Part shown: in pieces, positions 1 to 7,829 of the stretch | Layout: every line of letters begins with the position of its first letter | Position numbering within the stretch: the stretch's first letter is position 1 | NCBI RefSeq assembly: GCF_002999135.1 | Contig: NZ_CP027229.1 | Location: forward strand, 620,001-684,000 | DNA: 64,000 nt | Source of the DNA: Capnocytophaga sp. oral taxon 878 | GTDB lineage: Bacteria; Bacteroidota; Bacteroidia; Flavobacteriales; Flavobacteriaceae | Direction of reading: 5' to 3' | Notes under the pieces: generated by a model | The model's input: the letters and a program-made list of their open reading frames with translations, nothing else | What the model was told of the DNA's origin: nothing | The model's database searches: none | Position numbers and translations under genes: made by a program

Positions 1-2
1 AA

Positions 3-472
3 CTTATTTTTACCTATCCTCTCAACCTTTCAGCAGGTAATTTTAAGATGAAAATGGCAGGACTATCCATCAATCACCAATCCAATGGCAAAGAGGCGCC
101 CACTCACGTAGCTGGAATAGGTTTATACTCTTGGGCATTTTTCAATACAATGATATATTAATTAATATGAGCCTTTGGAAACGTTTTACCGAAAAACCTC
201 GTGAAGACGATAACCCCGATATTGAAAACTATATAGGGCGCTGCGAAATAGGAATAGCCTATCCTTTCCGCAAAAATGTATTCAACCTACGATTGCGTAA
301 TAATCTAAATTTTAGTAATAATCGTGGTCATGCCGAACTAAATTGGATATACCCTCTAAGTCGTGATTTGCGTATTCTCCTCCAAGCCTCTCACGGCTAT
401 GGCGATTCCTTGATCGACTATAATTACAAACAAACCGTTTTTGGGCTAGGTTTTACATTTTTAAATCTTTAA
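3..472 (+). pseudogene. pldA: Outer membrane phospholipase A (PldA), 3' part, frameshifted
   Basis: The 5' end lies outside the window. The third frame encodes NHQSNG with the OMPLA catalytic His and Ser, then runs to a stop at 158-160. The second frame supplies SRSWNR and the rest of a beta-barrel to a stop at 472. Restoring one C in the CCC run at 99-101 joins them and puts the catalytic Asn of SWNR exactly 14 residues after the His, as in E. coli OMPLA (His142/Ser144/Asn156). The known family role is hydrolysis of outer-membrane phospholipids. As written, the gene is broken between its catalytic residues. A natural pseudogene, phase variation at a short C run and a sequencing error are all possible. 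Confidence 0.8.
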
Positions 473-518
473 TCTCTCTTCAAAACCTTACCTTTAATAT
501 GATTAATGGAAACTTTTT

Positions 519-549
519 TTGTTTATTAAGTTTTTCTGACGTACCTTTG
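519..549 (+). promoter_or_regulatory. Promoter of the TetR-tolC operon
   Basis: TTG at 519-521 and TACCTTTG at 542-549, spacing 20, matches the Bacteroidota housekeeping promoter. It lies 21 bases before the regulator start. Confidence 0.75.
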
Positions 550-570
550 CGCCCGAAACTATAAAACACT

Positions 571-1182
571 ATGAAAGAAGAAATCGTAAAAAATGCTCTG
601 AATAACTTTATGCAGTACGGGTTTAAAACCTTTACGATGGATGATTTGGCAAGTACAATGGGAATGTCCAAAAAAACTCTTTATGAACATTTTCCCTCAA
701 AGCATAACTTGGTAGAAGCAGTGTTAGATTATGCTTTAGAAATGAGCTGTACAAATGTAGAGAATTTCATTCAAGGCGAAGGGGCAGTAATTGAAAATGT
801 ATACACTAATCAGAAAAAAGTTAAAGAAATATTCAATATCAATAGTGATCGCCCCATTTGGGAGTTGCAAAAATACTATCCCAAAACCTACAAACGTATG
901 GAAGTAGAGTTTGCCAAGTCCGATGCACGCTTTGTAGAAAAGCTCTTACAAAAAGGCTGGGAAGAAGGGCTCTTCAGAAAAGATATTAATGTAGATTTTT
1001 ATAAAAAATTTTACATAAATGTACAGCGCTTGCGATCAATTACCAATGTTTTTCCTGAACAAGAATTTCCTTTCTGGGAAACCATCTATACCCTAATGGA
1101 GTATTTTTTCAGAATATTGGTAAATGAAAAAGGCCTTGCAGAATTAGAGCGCGTACTTACAAATATAAGAAATAGAAACTAA
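571..1182 (+). CDS. TetR/AcrR family transcriptional regulator
   Basis: 203 aa. An N-terminal helix-turn-helix at about residues 20-50 contains FTMDDLASTMGMSKKTLYEHF, the typical TetR recognition region. The C-terminal 150 residues are helical and diverge, as expected for a ligand-binding and dimerisation domain. The gene ends three bases before a tolC-like gene and shares its promoter, so it most likely represses its own operon in response to an unknown ligand. In related bacteria this pair is usually followed by RND pump genes, which are absent here. Family assignment is firm; ligand unknown. Confidence 0.88.
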   Translation: MKEEIVKNALNNFMQYGFKTFTMDDLASTMGMSKKTLYEHFPSKHNLVEAVLDYALEMSCTNVENFIQGEGAVIENVYTNQKKVKEIFNINSDRPIWELQKYYPKTYKRMEVEFAKSDARFVEKLLQKGWEEGLFRKDINVDFYKKFYINVQRLRSITNVFPEQEFPFWETIYTLMEYFFRILVNEKGLAELERVLTNIRNRN

Positions 1183-1185
1183 AAA

Positions 1186-2529
1186 ATGAAAAGAATTATT
1201 ACAACAGCCTTGTTGTGCTTCACAGCACTTAACTTTGCACAACAAAAAGAACTGACCCTTAAAGAGGCCATACAATATGCCCTGAAAAATAAGGCCGATG
1301 CCGAGAAAGCTCGCTTAGAAGTAGCAAAAAGTGAATATAAAATACAAGAAGTACGAGCCAATGCACTACCCAATATAGCAGCTTCAGGAGGAATATCCTA
1401 TAACCCTAAGTTACAAGCAACTTATATCGATGCTAGTACCTTTGCTATGCCTGGTATGCCAGTTTCCGATGAAGTAATTAAAATGGAAATGGGGCAGAAA
1501 TGGGCATCAACAGCCGAAGCTAAGCTTACACAAGTACTCTTTAACCAAACAGTATTTATGGGCTTAAAAGCAGCACAAACTACTCGTGAGTTCTATATGC
1601 TTAACCAGCAGCTCACCGAAAATCAAATTATCGAGAAGGTAGCTACAGCTTATTACCAAGTGTACCAAACACGCCAAATATTAGAGAATATCGAGAGTAA
1701 CCTCGCTCTTACCGAGAAGACTGCTACTGTAGTAAAAGGCTCTTATGAAGCAGGATTAGCTAAAAAAATAGATCTCGATCGTACCACTGTAGCCATCAAT
1801 AACCTCAAGTCAGCACGCCAACAAGCTCTAAACGGATTACAATTATCCGAAAACGCTCTAAAGTATATGATAGGAATGCCAATGAGCGAGACAGTTACCT
1901 TGCCAAAAGAAGGTTTTGAAGCTAATTATGATTTAGCCTTCCAAAAAAGCAATAATAACCGTATCGAGCTACAAGTACTTGAAAAACAAAAGGAACTACT
2001 AAATCTAAATGTAAAAGTACAACGCTCAGCTCTTTATCCATCACTAGGTCTACAAGCTACTTACGGTTGGTTGGGTATGGGGCCTAAAATGCCTCTTTAT
2101 TACGGCGAAAAAGATAAAGTCTATTGGAGTGATTACTCAGCTATTAGTTTAGGGCTCAAGGTCCCAATCTTTTCAGGATTTGGTACTCGTGCTAAAATAC
2201 GCCAAGCACAGATAGAAAGTGAGCAGTTAGAGGCAACCCTCAAAGATACCCGTCTCGCTATGGATTTAGCTTATGAAAATGCTCAAAGTCAGCTCACCAA
2301 TAACCTCCTTACTATTGATTCGCAAAAGGAAAATGTGAAATTAGCCGAAGAAGTGTTGCTTAACACTCAGAACAATTATCAGCAGGGCTTAGCCTCCCTC
2401 ACCGATTTGTTACAAGCCGAGCGTTCCCTCTCCGATGCGAAAAACAACTATACCACAGCCTTGCTAAACTATAAATTAGCCGAAATTGAATTGCTAAAAT
2501 CACAAGGAAAGTTAGGAACAATGAAGTAA
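1186..2529 (+). CDS. TolC family outer membrane efflux protein
   Basis: 447 aa with a signal peptide ending near FAQ at residue 19. The rest shows the duplicated TolC pattern: long helical stretches rich in Ala, Gln and Lys around short beta-barrel segments, with repeated L-x(3)-QA-type heptads. TolC trimers form the outer-membrane duct of tripartite pumps and type I secretion. It is co-transcribed with the TetR gene and followed at once by a strong terminator, so no membrane-fusion or inner-membrane pump gene is linked. It probably serves a pump encoded elsewhere. Confidence 0.9.
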   Translation: MKRIITTALLCFTALNFAQQKELTLKEAIQYALKNKADAEKARLEVAKSEYKIQEVRANALPNIAASGGISYNPKLQATYIDASTFAMPGMPVSDEVIKMEMGQKWASTAEAKLTQVLFNQTVFMGLKAAQTTREFYMLNQQLTENQIIEKVATAYYQVYQTRQILENIESNLALTEKTATVVKGSYEAGLAKKIDLDRTTVAINNLKSARQQALNGLQLSENALKYMIGMPMSETVTLPKEGFEANYDLAFQKSNNNRIELQVLEKQKELLNLNVKVQRSALYPSLGLQATYGWLGMGPKMPLYYGEKDKVYWSDYSAISLGLKVPIFSGFGTRAKIRQAQIESEQLEATLKDTRLAMDLAYENAQSQLTNNLLTIDSQKENVKLAEEVLLNTQNNYQQGLASLTDLLQAERSLSDAKNNYTTALLNYKLAEIELLKSQGKLGTMK

Positions 2530-2550
2530 AATCCATATCTGTTTTTAATA

Positions 2551-2588
2551 AAGAAAGGCTGCCCTTTAGCTAAAGGCAGCCTTTCTTA
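2551..2588 (+). terminator. Terminator after tolC
   Basis: GAAAGGCTGCC and its complement flank a self-complementary CTTTAGCTAAAG core, followed by CTTATT. It is strong in both directions. Confidence 0.8.
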
Positions 2589-2624
2589 TTTATAAATATA
2601 CTCAAAATCAAAAGTATGATCAAT

Positions 2625-2656
2625 AAAAAAGCTATCCTTTATTAGGATAGCTTTTG
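2625..2656 (-). terminator. Terminator of tRNA-Leu
   Basis: The stem AAAAGCTATCCT / AGGATAGCTTTT has a short loop and, on the minus strand, a run of Ts after the hairpin. It begins four bases beyond the tRNA 3' end. Confidence 0.75.
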
Positions 2657-2659
2657 TTG

Positions 2660-2739
2660 TACCTGAGGAGGGAATCGAACCCTCACTCCGAAGAACACGA
2701 GTTTGAGTCGTGCGCGTCTACCAATTCCGCCACTCAGGC
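2660..2739 (-). tRNA. tRNA-Leu(CAA)
   Basis: The minus strand folds as a class II tRNA. The acceptor stem is GCCTGAG / CTCAGGT (a G-U first pair) with discriminator A. The D arm is the usual tRNA-Leu type. The anticodon stem CACGA / TCGTG encloses the loop CTCAAAC, giving anticodon CAA, which reads UUG. A short extra arm precedes the T arm GAGGG-TTCGATT-CCCTC. The 3' CCA is not encoded and would be added after transcription. At 80 bases it is at the short end for tRNA-Leu. Confidence 0.95.
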
Positions 2740-2759
2740 TTGCTCTTTTAATTCGGGTG

Positions 2760-2789
2760 CAAAGGTACATAAGTTTTTTGAAATTGCAA
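2760..2789 (-). promoter_or_regulatory. Promoter of tRNA-Leu
   Basis: Reading the minus strand, TTG (2787-2789) and TACCTTTG (2760-2767) are separated by 19 bases, 20 bases before the mature 5' end. Confidence 0.8.
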
Positions 2790-2828
2790 AAAAAAGAGCA
2801 ACTTTTTTTGCAATTTTTTTATAACTAC

Positions 2829-3749
2829 TTAAACCTCAATGCTTATTGCTTTGTTGTTTGTGACTTCTTTATTCTCAAAAAAGAAATCTATACGTCCCAA
2901 ATTAATGCCATAACAGCCTACTTGGTTCACTAATGTAGTCTTACCACTCTTGTTAGTGACTAAATCAGGTTTAGGTAAGAAAGTATGGGTATGTCCTCCA
3001 ATTATAAGGTCAATATGTGAGGTAGCAGCAGCCAACTGTAAGTCACATACCTTTTGCGGGTTATCAGGATATTTGTAGCCTATATGTGAGAGACAAAGGA
3101 TAAGGTCACATTGCTCTTCATTATGTAACTTGCGTTCCATATCTTGAGCTATTTCAATAGGGTTTAGGTAAACTGTTTCTCCATACATTTTTTTATTTAC
3201 CAATCCCTCTAACTCAACGCCTAAACCAAAAACACCTATCTTGATGCCATCTACATTGTATATTTTATAAGGTTTAGTATGTCCATTCATTATAGTATTG
3301 CTAAAGTCGTAGTTAGATATTATAAAATCAAACTTAGCATGTGGTAGTTGTGCATACAGTCCTTCTACACCATTATCAAAATCATGATTGCCAAGGGTAG
3401 CAGCATCATATTTTAGCATACTCATAGTTTTGAACTCTAGTTCCCCTCCATAGAAATTAAAATAAGGTGTCCCTTGAAAAATGTCTCCAGCATCAAACAG
3501 TAAGGTGTTAGGATTTTCTTTCCGAATTTTCTCAATAAGGTAAGCCCTGCGTGCAGCTCCTCCTTTGTTAGGGTTAAAAGGGTCATTAGCTGGCAGTGGG
3601 TCTATATGGCTATGAGTGTCATTAGTGTGTAGTATTGTAATTTGCTTGCTATTGGCAGCTTTCATTGATAAAGATGATAAGCCACCCATACCAAGTAAAA
3701 GTGATGAAGCAAAAGTGTTTTTAATAAATGTTCGTCGTTGCATAATCAT
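2829..3749 (-). CDS. Metallophosphatase half of a split 5'-nucleotidase (Tat signal)
   Basis: 306 aa. The N-terminus QRRTFIK followed by a hydrophobic stretch is a twin-arginine signal, so the folded enzyme is probably exported with its metals. The calcineurin-like metallophosphatase motifs are in order: LHTNDTHSH near residue 40, DAGD, LGNHDFD and GGHTHTF. These bind two metal ions in UshA-type nucleotidases. The C-terminal nucleotidase domain is missing here but is encoded by the gene just upstream, with a one-base TAATG overlap. Together they would hydrolyse nucleotides or related phosphoesters at the cell surface; the substrate is inferred only from the family. Confidence 0.88.
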   Translation of the reverse strand: MIMQRRTFIKNTFASSLLLGMGGLSSLSMKAANSKQITILHTNDTHSHIDPLPANDPFNPNKGGAARRAYLIEKIRKENPNTLLFDAGDIFQGTPYFNFYGGELEFKTMSMLKYDAATLGNHDFDNGVEGLYAQLPHAKFDFIISNYDFSNTIMNGHTKPYKIYNVDGIKIGVFGLGVELEGLVNKKMYGETVYLNPIEIAQDMERKLHNEEQCDLILCLSHIGYKYPDNPQKVCDLQLAAATSHIDLIIGGHTHTFLPKPDLVTNKSGKTTLVNQVGCYGINLGRIDFFFENKEVTNNKAISIEV

Positions 3750-4537
3750 TAAGGTTTATATTCAAATCGATGGTCTTCTTCCGCATTAAGTATGTCAATT
3801 TGTTTAAAGTAGTCTATAAGTACATTACGTAGTTTGTAGTTTAAAGTATCTACTTTTACAGCATCTTTAAAAAAGTACATTTCATCACCTCCATTCATTA
3901 GGTAATCAGATGTAACTACATTGTAACTAGCTTTAGGATCAAAAGGTTTTCCATTAATGGTAAATTTTGTTATTTTACCATCTTTAGTGATTTGTAAAGC
4001 TATCTGTTTAGATAATGGGTGAGGTTTGCGATGTTTAATAAGGTAATCAGCCATTTCTTGCACTTTTTCACCCGTCATAGTAATTACTACTGCCGAGTTT
4101 TCAAAAGGCATTAAGTTAAAAGCAGATCCCATTGTGATAGCCCCTTTTGGCAAGTCAGAACGGATGCCACCCCAGTTTAGTATTACAAAATCTACACCCT
4201 CCCCTGTACGTTTTTTATAGGCAGGAGTTATAATTTCGTAAGTAGCATCAGCCATAAAGTTGCCAATAGCTGTGTTTAATAGGGTTGTGTTGCGATCTTT
4301 TACTAAGTTGTTAGCATTTTGTGCCAACACTTTATTCATTTCAGCATCTACATGTTCCCTATACGGACGAATAAATTCATCAATAGCTGCTACTTGTGTA
4401 ATAGTATCAGTAATAACAATATTTTTAGCTTTTACACTTGCTAATTGCTGTTTTTGTGAAGTAGAACAAGCTGTAAAAAATCCTATTGCTACAAGTGATA
4501 CAAGAAAGATTTTTTTTAAATGTTGAAACTTTCTCAT
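3749..4537 (-). CDS. 5'-nucleotidase C-terminal domain lipoprotein
   Basis: 262 aa from the chosen start at 4537 (MRKFQHLKK). A longer reading from 4588 would begin inside the promoter, so it was dropped. The signal peptide ends at the lipobox FFTAC, which predicts a lipoprotein. The body matches the 5'-nucleotidase C-terminal domain, with GNFMADA, NWGGIRSDLP, a central NLMPFEN and the late NGGDEMYFF motif. That domain normally supplies the nucleoside-binding pocket fused after the metallophosphatase. Here it is a separate, upstream gene, translationally coupled to the catalytic half. Confidence 0.87.
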   Translation of the reverse strand: MRKFQHLKKIFLVSLVAIGFFTACSTSQKQQLASVKAKNIVITDTITQVAAIDEFIRPYREHVDAEMNKVLAQNANNLVKDRNTTLLNTAIGNFMADATYEIITPAYKKRTGEGVDFVILNWGGIRSDLPKGAITMGSAFNLMPFENSAVVITMTGEKVQEMADYLIKHRKPHPLSKQIALQITKDGKITKFTINGKPFDPKASYNVVTSDYLMNGGDEMYFFKDAVKVDTLNYKLRNVLIDYFKQIDILNAEEDHRFEYKP

Positions 4538-4567
4538 AAATAATTTTTTAAATTTAAAATTTATTGC

Positions 4568-4593
4568 TACCTTTGCAATCACACGCAAAAGTA
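4568..4593. promoter_or_regulatory. Face-to-face -7 elements of two divergent genes
   Basis: TACCTTTG on the plus strand (4568-4575) faces the gene at 4603. TACTTTTG on the minus strand (4586-4593) faces the nucleotidase operon. Neither has an obvious TTG at the usual distance. The elements are only 10 bases apart and transcription from each would run over the other. Confidence 0.55.
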
Positions 4594-4602
4594 CAAATAT
4601 TT

Positions 4603-5121
4603 ATGGAAATAATAAAGAATTATTATATAAAAAATAAAATTCGCAAAAATTTCAAGGCTTTAGAAAATTATAATAAGTTGTTAAACAATGAGTTAACTAA
4701 AGTAGGTTGCATTGTAGATATGGACTTAGTGAAAGATGTTACTCCTCTATTAGGGCTTATTAAGCACTATGCCATACGCCCTGAAAACTATATAGTATTG
4801 GGGTACAAACGTACTTCTGAAGAAACCCATGCTAATGGCACTCCTTTTCTTATTGATAAAGAAATTAATTGGCAAGGAAAAATCAGAAACTATCATGCCG
4901 ATCGTTTAGCCGAACAAGAGTACGATTTGCTTATTAACTATTTTAGTGAACCTAAACTTCCATTGTTATTGCTTTCCTCTTCTATTAAAGCAAAGCTCCG
5001 TATAGGCTTTGAGGGTATTGATCTCCAATATAATGATATTATCATTGGCTGTACTCTCAATCAGGAAGATATATTTGTAAATGAAGTCAAAAAAGTATTA
5101 AGTACAATTATTCATAAATAA
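4603..5121 (+). CDS. Conserved hypothetical protein upstream of dapA (possibly DUF6913)
   Basis: 172 aa from ATG 4603, chosen because the TACCTTTG element at 4568-4575 lies upstream of it and an earlier TTG at 4564 would overlap the promoter. A basic, helical N-terminus (IKNYYIKNKIRKNF) precedes a mixed alpha/beta body with hydrophobic strands such as YIVLGY and LPLLLLSSS. No catalytic motif and no signal peptide is seen, so it is probably cytosolic. It ends eight bases before dapA, a pairing I recall from other Flavobacteriia. The DUF name is from memory and function is unknown. Confidence 0.75.
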   Translation: MEIIKNYYIKNKIRKNFKALENYNKLLNNELTKVGCIVDMDLVKDVTPLLGLIKHYAIRPENYIVLGYKRTSEETHANGTPFLIDKEINWQGKIRNYHADRLAEQEYDLLINYFSEPKLPLLLLSSSIKAKLRIGFEGIDLQYNDIIIGCTLNQEDIFVNEVKKVLSTIIHK

Positions 5122-5129
5122 GGAAAAAT

Positions 5130-6005
5130 ATGATTGCAAACCAACTAAAAGGAACAGGTGTAGCCCTCATAACACCTTTCACTGCTACGGGCGAGGTAGA
5201 TACTGTAGCACTTACTAATATAGTAAATTACGTAATTGAAGGGGGAGTAGAATTTATTGTAGTCTTAGGTACTACTAGTGAGGCTCCTACCCTTACTAAA
5301 ACTGAAAAACAAGTAGTACGTGAAACTATTATAGCTGCTAATAAAGGGCGCTTGCCTTTGGTATTAGGTATAGGAGGTAATAATACCCAGTCGGTAATTG
5401 ATGAACTTCATAATACTGATTTGAGTGGTTTTGCAGCTATTTTATCAGTAACTCCTTACTATAATAAGCCTTCTCAAAATGGACTTTATGCACACTTTGC
5501 AGCTGTAGCTAAAGAAAGCTCACTGCCTATCATTCTTTACAATGTGCCTGGTCGTACAGGTGTATCACTTACTGCCGAAACTGTTGTGCGCTTGGCTAAT
5601 GATTTTGAGAATATTGTAGCTATAAAAGAAGCTTCAGGTAATTTGCAGTTAGATATGTCTATCTTTAAAGATATGCCAGCTAACTTCACTTTCCTCTCTG
5701 GTGATGATGGTACTACTTTGCCTTCTGTATATATGGGGGGTAGTGGGGCTATTTCAGTAATAGGTATTGCCTATCCCAAAGAGTTTTCGGAAATGGTGCG
5801 CTTAGGATTGCAAGGAAAAACAACTGAAGCTAACCGTTTACATTATGCTTTAATGCCAAAAATGGCAGCTGCTTTTAAAGAAGGAAATCCTACAGGAATT
5901 AAAGCTATTTTGGCGGCTAAGGGCTTGTGTGATCCTTATGTACGTTTGCCCTTAGTTGAGGCTTCCGAGAGTTTAAAGCAAGAAATAAAGCGCTTTGAGA
6001 GTTAA
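5130..6005 (+). CDS. dapA: 4-hydroxy-tetrahydrodipicolinate synthase
   Basis: 291 aa, the usual length. It condenses pyruvate with aspartate-4-semialdehyde, the first committed step to diaminopimelate and lysine. The GTTSEAPTL loop, the YNVPGRTG motif with its conserved Tyr near residue 137, and the Schiff-base Lys in IKEASG near residue 166 are all present. The cytosolic TIM barrel appears complete. Its last eight residues, QEIKRFES, lie inside a perfect palindrome and are identical to those of the convergent gene, overlapping it tail to tail by four bases. Substrate aspartate semialdehyde comes from asd at 49 kb. Confidence 0.95.
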   Translation: MIANQLKGTGVALITPFTATGEVDTVALTNIVNYVIEGGVEFIVVLGTTSEAPTLTKTEKQVVRETIIAANKGRLPLVLGIGGNNTQSVIDELHNTDLSGFAAILSVTPYYNKPSQNGLYAHFAAVAKESSLPIILYNVPGRTGVSLTAETVVRLANDFENIVAIKEASGNLQLDMSIFKDMPANFTFLSGDDGTTLPSVYMGGSGAISVIGIAYPKEFSEMVRLGLQGKTTEANRLHYALMPKMAAAFKEGNPTGIKAILAAKGLCDPYVRLPLVEASESLKQEIKRFES

Positions 6006-6028
6006 CTCTCAAAGCGCTTTATTTCTTG
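5979..6028. repeat. Perfect 50-bp palindrome spanning two convergent 3' ends
   Basis: The left arm 5979-6003 (starting CAAGAAATAAAGCGC) is the exact reverse complement of the right arm 6004-6028. Its centre, GAGAGTTAACTCTC, holds both stop codons. RNA from either strand would fold into a 25-bp hairpin, so it may serve as a bidirectional terminator or 3' stabiliser, although no T run follows on either side. Confidence 0.9.
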
Positions 6029-7693
6029 TAATTGTTCATCATCAAGTTTGTATATATCATTCTTGATGATGATTTTTTTTGCTTCATCTACCCAAGCTGT
6101 ATAGTAGATAATATTTATTTTGAATTTTTTCTTTAAATTAATACGATTTTGGTGTCTACCACTATGCATCGCTTCATCTATTCGTTCTTGTGTCCAAGGA
6201 TTCTTCTCATCTTCATTTTTAAGCAAATAATAAGCAAACTGATTAGGACTCTGTACCCTTACACACCCATGACTTAGGGCTCGTTCTTCTCGCTCAAAAA
6301 AGTGTTTAGAAGGGGTGTCGTGTAGGTAAATACTCATATCATTGGTAAGTATAAATTTAACTAACCCTAATGAGTTTTGTGCCGAAGGTGCTTCTACAAA
6401 GTGAAAACCACGTTTGTGTACAGAGGGGTCTCTCCAGTCTACTGTAGTTGGGTCTATCTTTTTGCCTTTTTCATACATCGTATAACCACGTCTTAGGTAC
6501 TTTTCAGGGTCTGCTTGGGCTACTATTTGTGGTATCATTTCTTTCTTGATAATACTTTGTGGTACCGACCATGTAGGGCGAAACTCTACATATTTAATTG
6601 TATCAGTAAAAATAGGGGTAGAGGTAGCTTCTTTTCCTACTACTACTCGTGTTTCAAATAGTAAAGAGTCTTTATCATATAGCCTTAATTTGTATTCTGG
6701 CACATTCACAACAGCATAGTTATCTCCCAAATAGTTGTTGAAAATTCGCATACGCTCCATATTCAGTTGCAAAAGGTCTCGCTCACGTCCTTCATTCATA
6801 TTAAGATAGTAAAGGGTTTGTTTACCAAATATACCATCAGGAGTAAGACCATTACTTTGCTGAAACTTCTGTATAGTTTTAATAAGGGTACTATCTACTG
6901 TAGTAGCATTTCCTTCAGCTACAGCTTCAAAACCTTTAGCTTTTAGGCTCTTGCGTATCTTTTCAATCACAGGATCTGAATAGCCATACACAAAATCTTT
7001 AACATTAGGAAACTCTATTATTGTTGCTGTATCAAGCTCTTGTTTTTTTAGTTCTACATATTTCTCCTTCATTCGCAGATATAGCTCACTTTTAGGTAGG
7101 AGTGTAGCCACTACACTTGCCAGTGGTTTATCATCTGGTAGTTGCAGTAGTAGGTCTGTATTTTTACTAGCGTATTTAGGCTTAATCCATGAATGGGTAC
7201 CATATACTTTTTTGCTGAATCTCCCACTAGTAAGATGTTTAGTAAGCAAAAGGAATGAAGCTGTTATTTCTTTATCCAGCTGTACTTTGTATTCTTCCGA
7301 AAGCTGGTTTGCGTAAGCACTATCTACTGCTTTTTTTAGAGCGCTACGTCTGTAGGTTTCAGGGTTTAGGCCGTCATTAGCTACACTATCCAATACAGCT
7401 AAGTACTCACCAAAAAGGCGTGAAGGCATATCAGTGTATAGCCAACGTGTTTTGTTGCCATTCTCTGTATAATAGCTATGTGTTTCTGATGCAATACTCT
7501 TCTTATAAGTAGCATCATTTATAGGTAGTGCTGAAAACAAAACAGATGAGGTGTCTACTGCCATTGTCAAGGCTTCAGTATATATCTCTTCTCCTGTTTC
7601 TCTAAGTGATGATTCTGGGTGGTCAGAAGGCTCTCGCTTACATGATTGCAGCGTTATAAGGGCTATTAATAAGGCAATAAAAGTCTTATTCAT
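6002..7693 (-). CDS. L,D-transpeptidase (YcbB/LdtD type) lipoprotein
   Basis: 563 aa. The signal peptide ends in the lipobox LQSC, predicting anchorage in the periplasm. A peptidoglycan-binding type 1 domain lies near residues 270-300 (KFQQSNGLTPDGIFG), followed by a YkuD catalytic domain. The active-site signature HDTP...SHGCVRV has its Cys near residue 475. Such enzymes make 3-3 peptidoglycan cross-links or attach proteins to the wall. The large N-terminal region is typical of YcbB relatives. It has its own promoter and converges on dapA, sharing the palindromic 3' end. Confidence 0.92.
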   Translation of the reverse strand: MNKTFIALLIALITLQSCKREPSDHPESSLRETGEEIYTEALTMAVDTSSVLFSALPINDATYKKSIASETHSYYTENGNKTRWLYTDMPSRLFGEYLAVLDSVANDGLNPETYRRSALKKAVDSAYANQLSEEYKVQLDKEITASFLLLTKHLTSGRFSKKVYGTHSWIKPKYASKNTDLLLQLPDDKPLASVVATLLPKSELYLRMKEKYVELKKQELDTATIIEFPNVKDFVYGYSDPVIEKIRKSLKAKGFEAVAEGNATTVDSTLIKTIQKFQQSNGLTPDGIFGKQTLYYLNMNEGRERDLLQLNMERMRIFNNYLGDNYAVVNVPEYKLRLYDKDSLLFETRVVVGKEATSTPIFTDTIKYVEFRPTWSVPQSIIKKEMIPQIVAQADPEKYLRRGYTMYEKGKKIDPTTVDWRDPSVHKRGFHFVEAPSAQNSLGLVKFILTNDMSIYLHDTPSKHFFEREERALSHGCVRVQSPNQFAYYLLKNEDEKNPWTQERIDEAMHSGRHQNRINLKKKFKINIIYYTAWVDEAKKIIIKNDIYKLDDEQLQEIKRFES

Positions 7694-7719
7694 TTTCTTT
7701 AATGTATAATTAAGGGCAC

Positions 7720-7748
7720 AAAAGTATGATATTTTCCTGATACCACAA
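7720..7748 (-). promoter_or_regulatory. Promoter of the L,D-transpeptidase gene
   Basis: On the minus strand TTG (7746-7748) and TACTTTTG (7720-7727) are separated by 18 bases, 26 bases before the ATG. Confidence 0.7.
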
Positions 7749-7769
7749 AATTAGTGCCAAAATTAGTAC

Positions 7770-7810
7770 AATAAAAAACTTTGCCAAAACCTTAAGCTTT
7801 GGCAAAGTTT
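7770..7810 (-). terminator. Terminator after bioA
   Basis: A 13-bp perfect stem, AAACTTTGCCAAA (7776-7788) with its complement (7798-7810), is followed on the minus strand by TTTATT. Confidence 0.82.
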
Positions 7811-7829
7811 AAGACCTGAAATTAGTCTG

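Noticed and set aside
2660..2739. tRNA-associated integration site
   Set aside because: No integrase, no repeat of the tRNA 3' end and no composition break were found on either side.
2703..2933. 76-codon plus-strand frame over the tRNA
   Set aside because: It overlaps the tRNA, its promoter and the end of the nucleotidase gene on the other strand.
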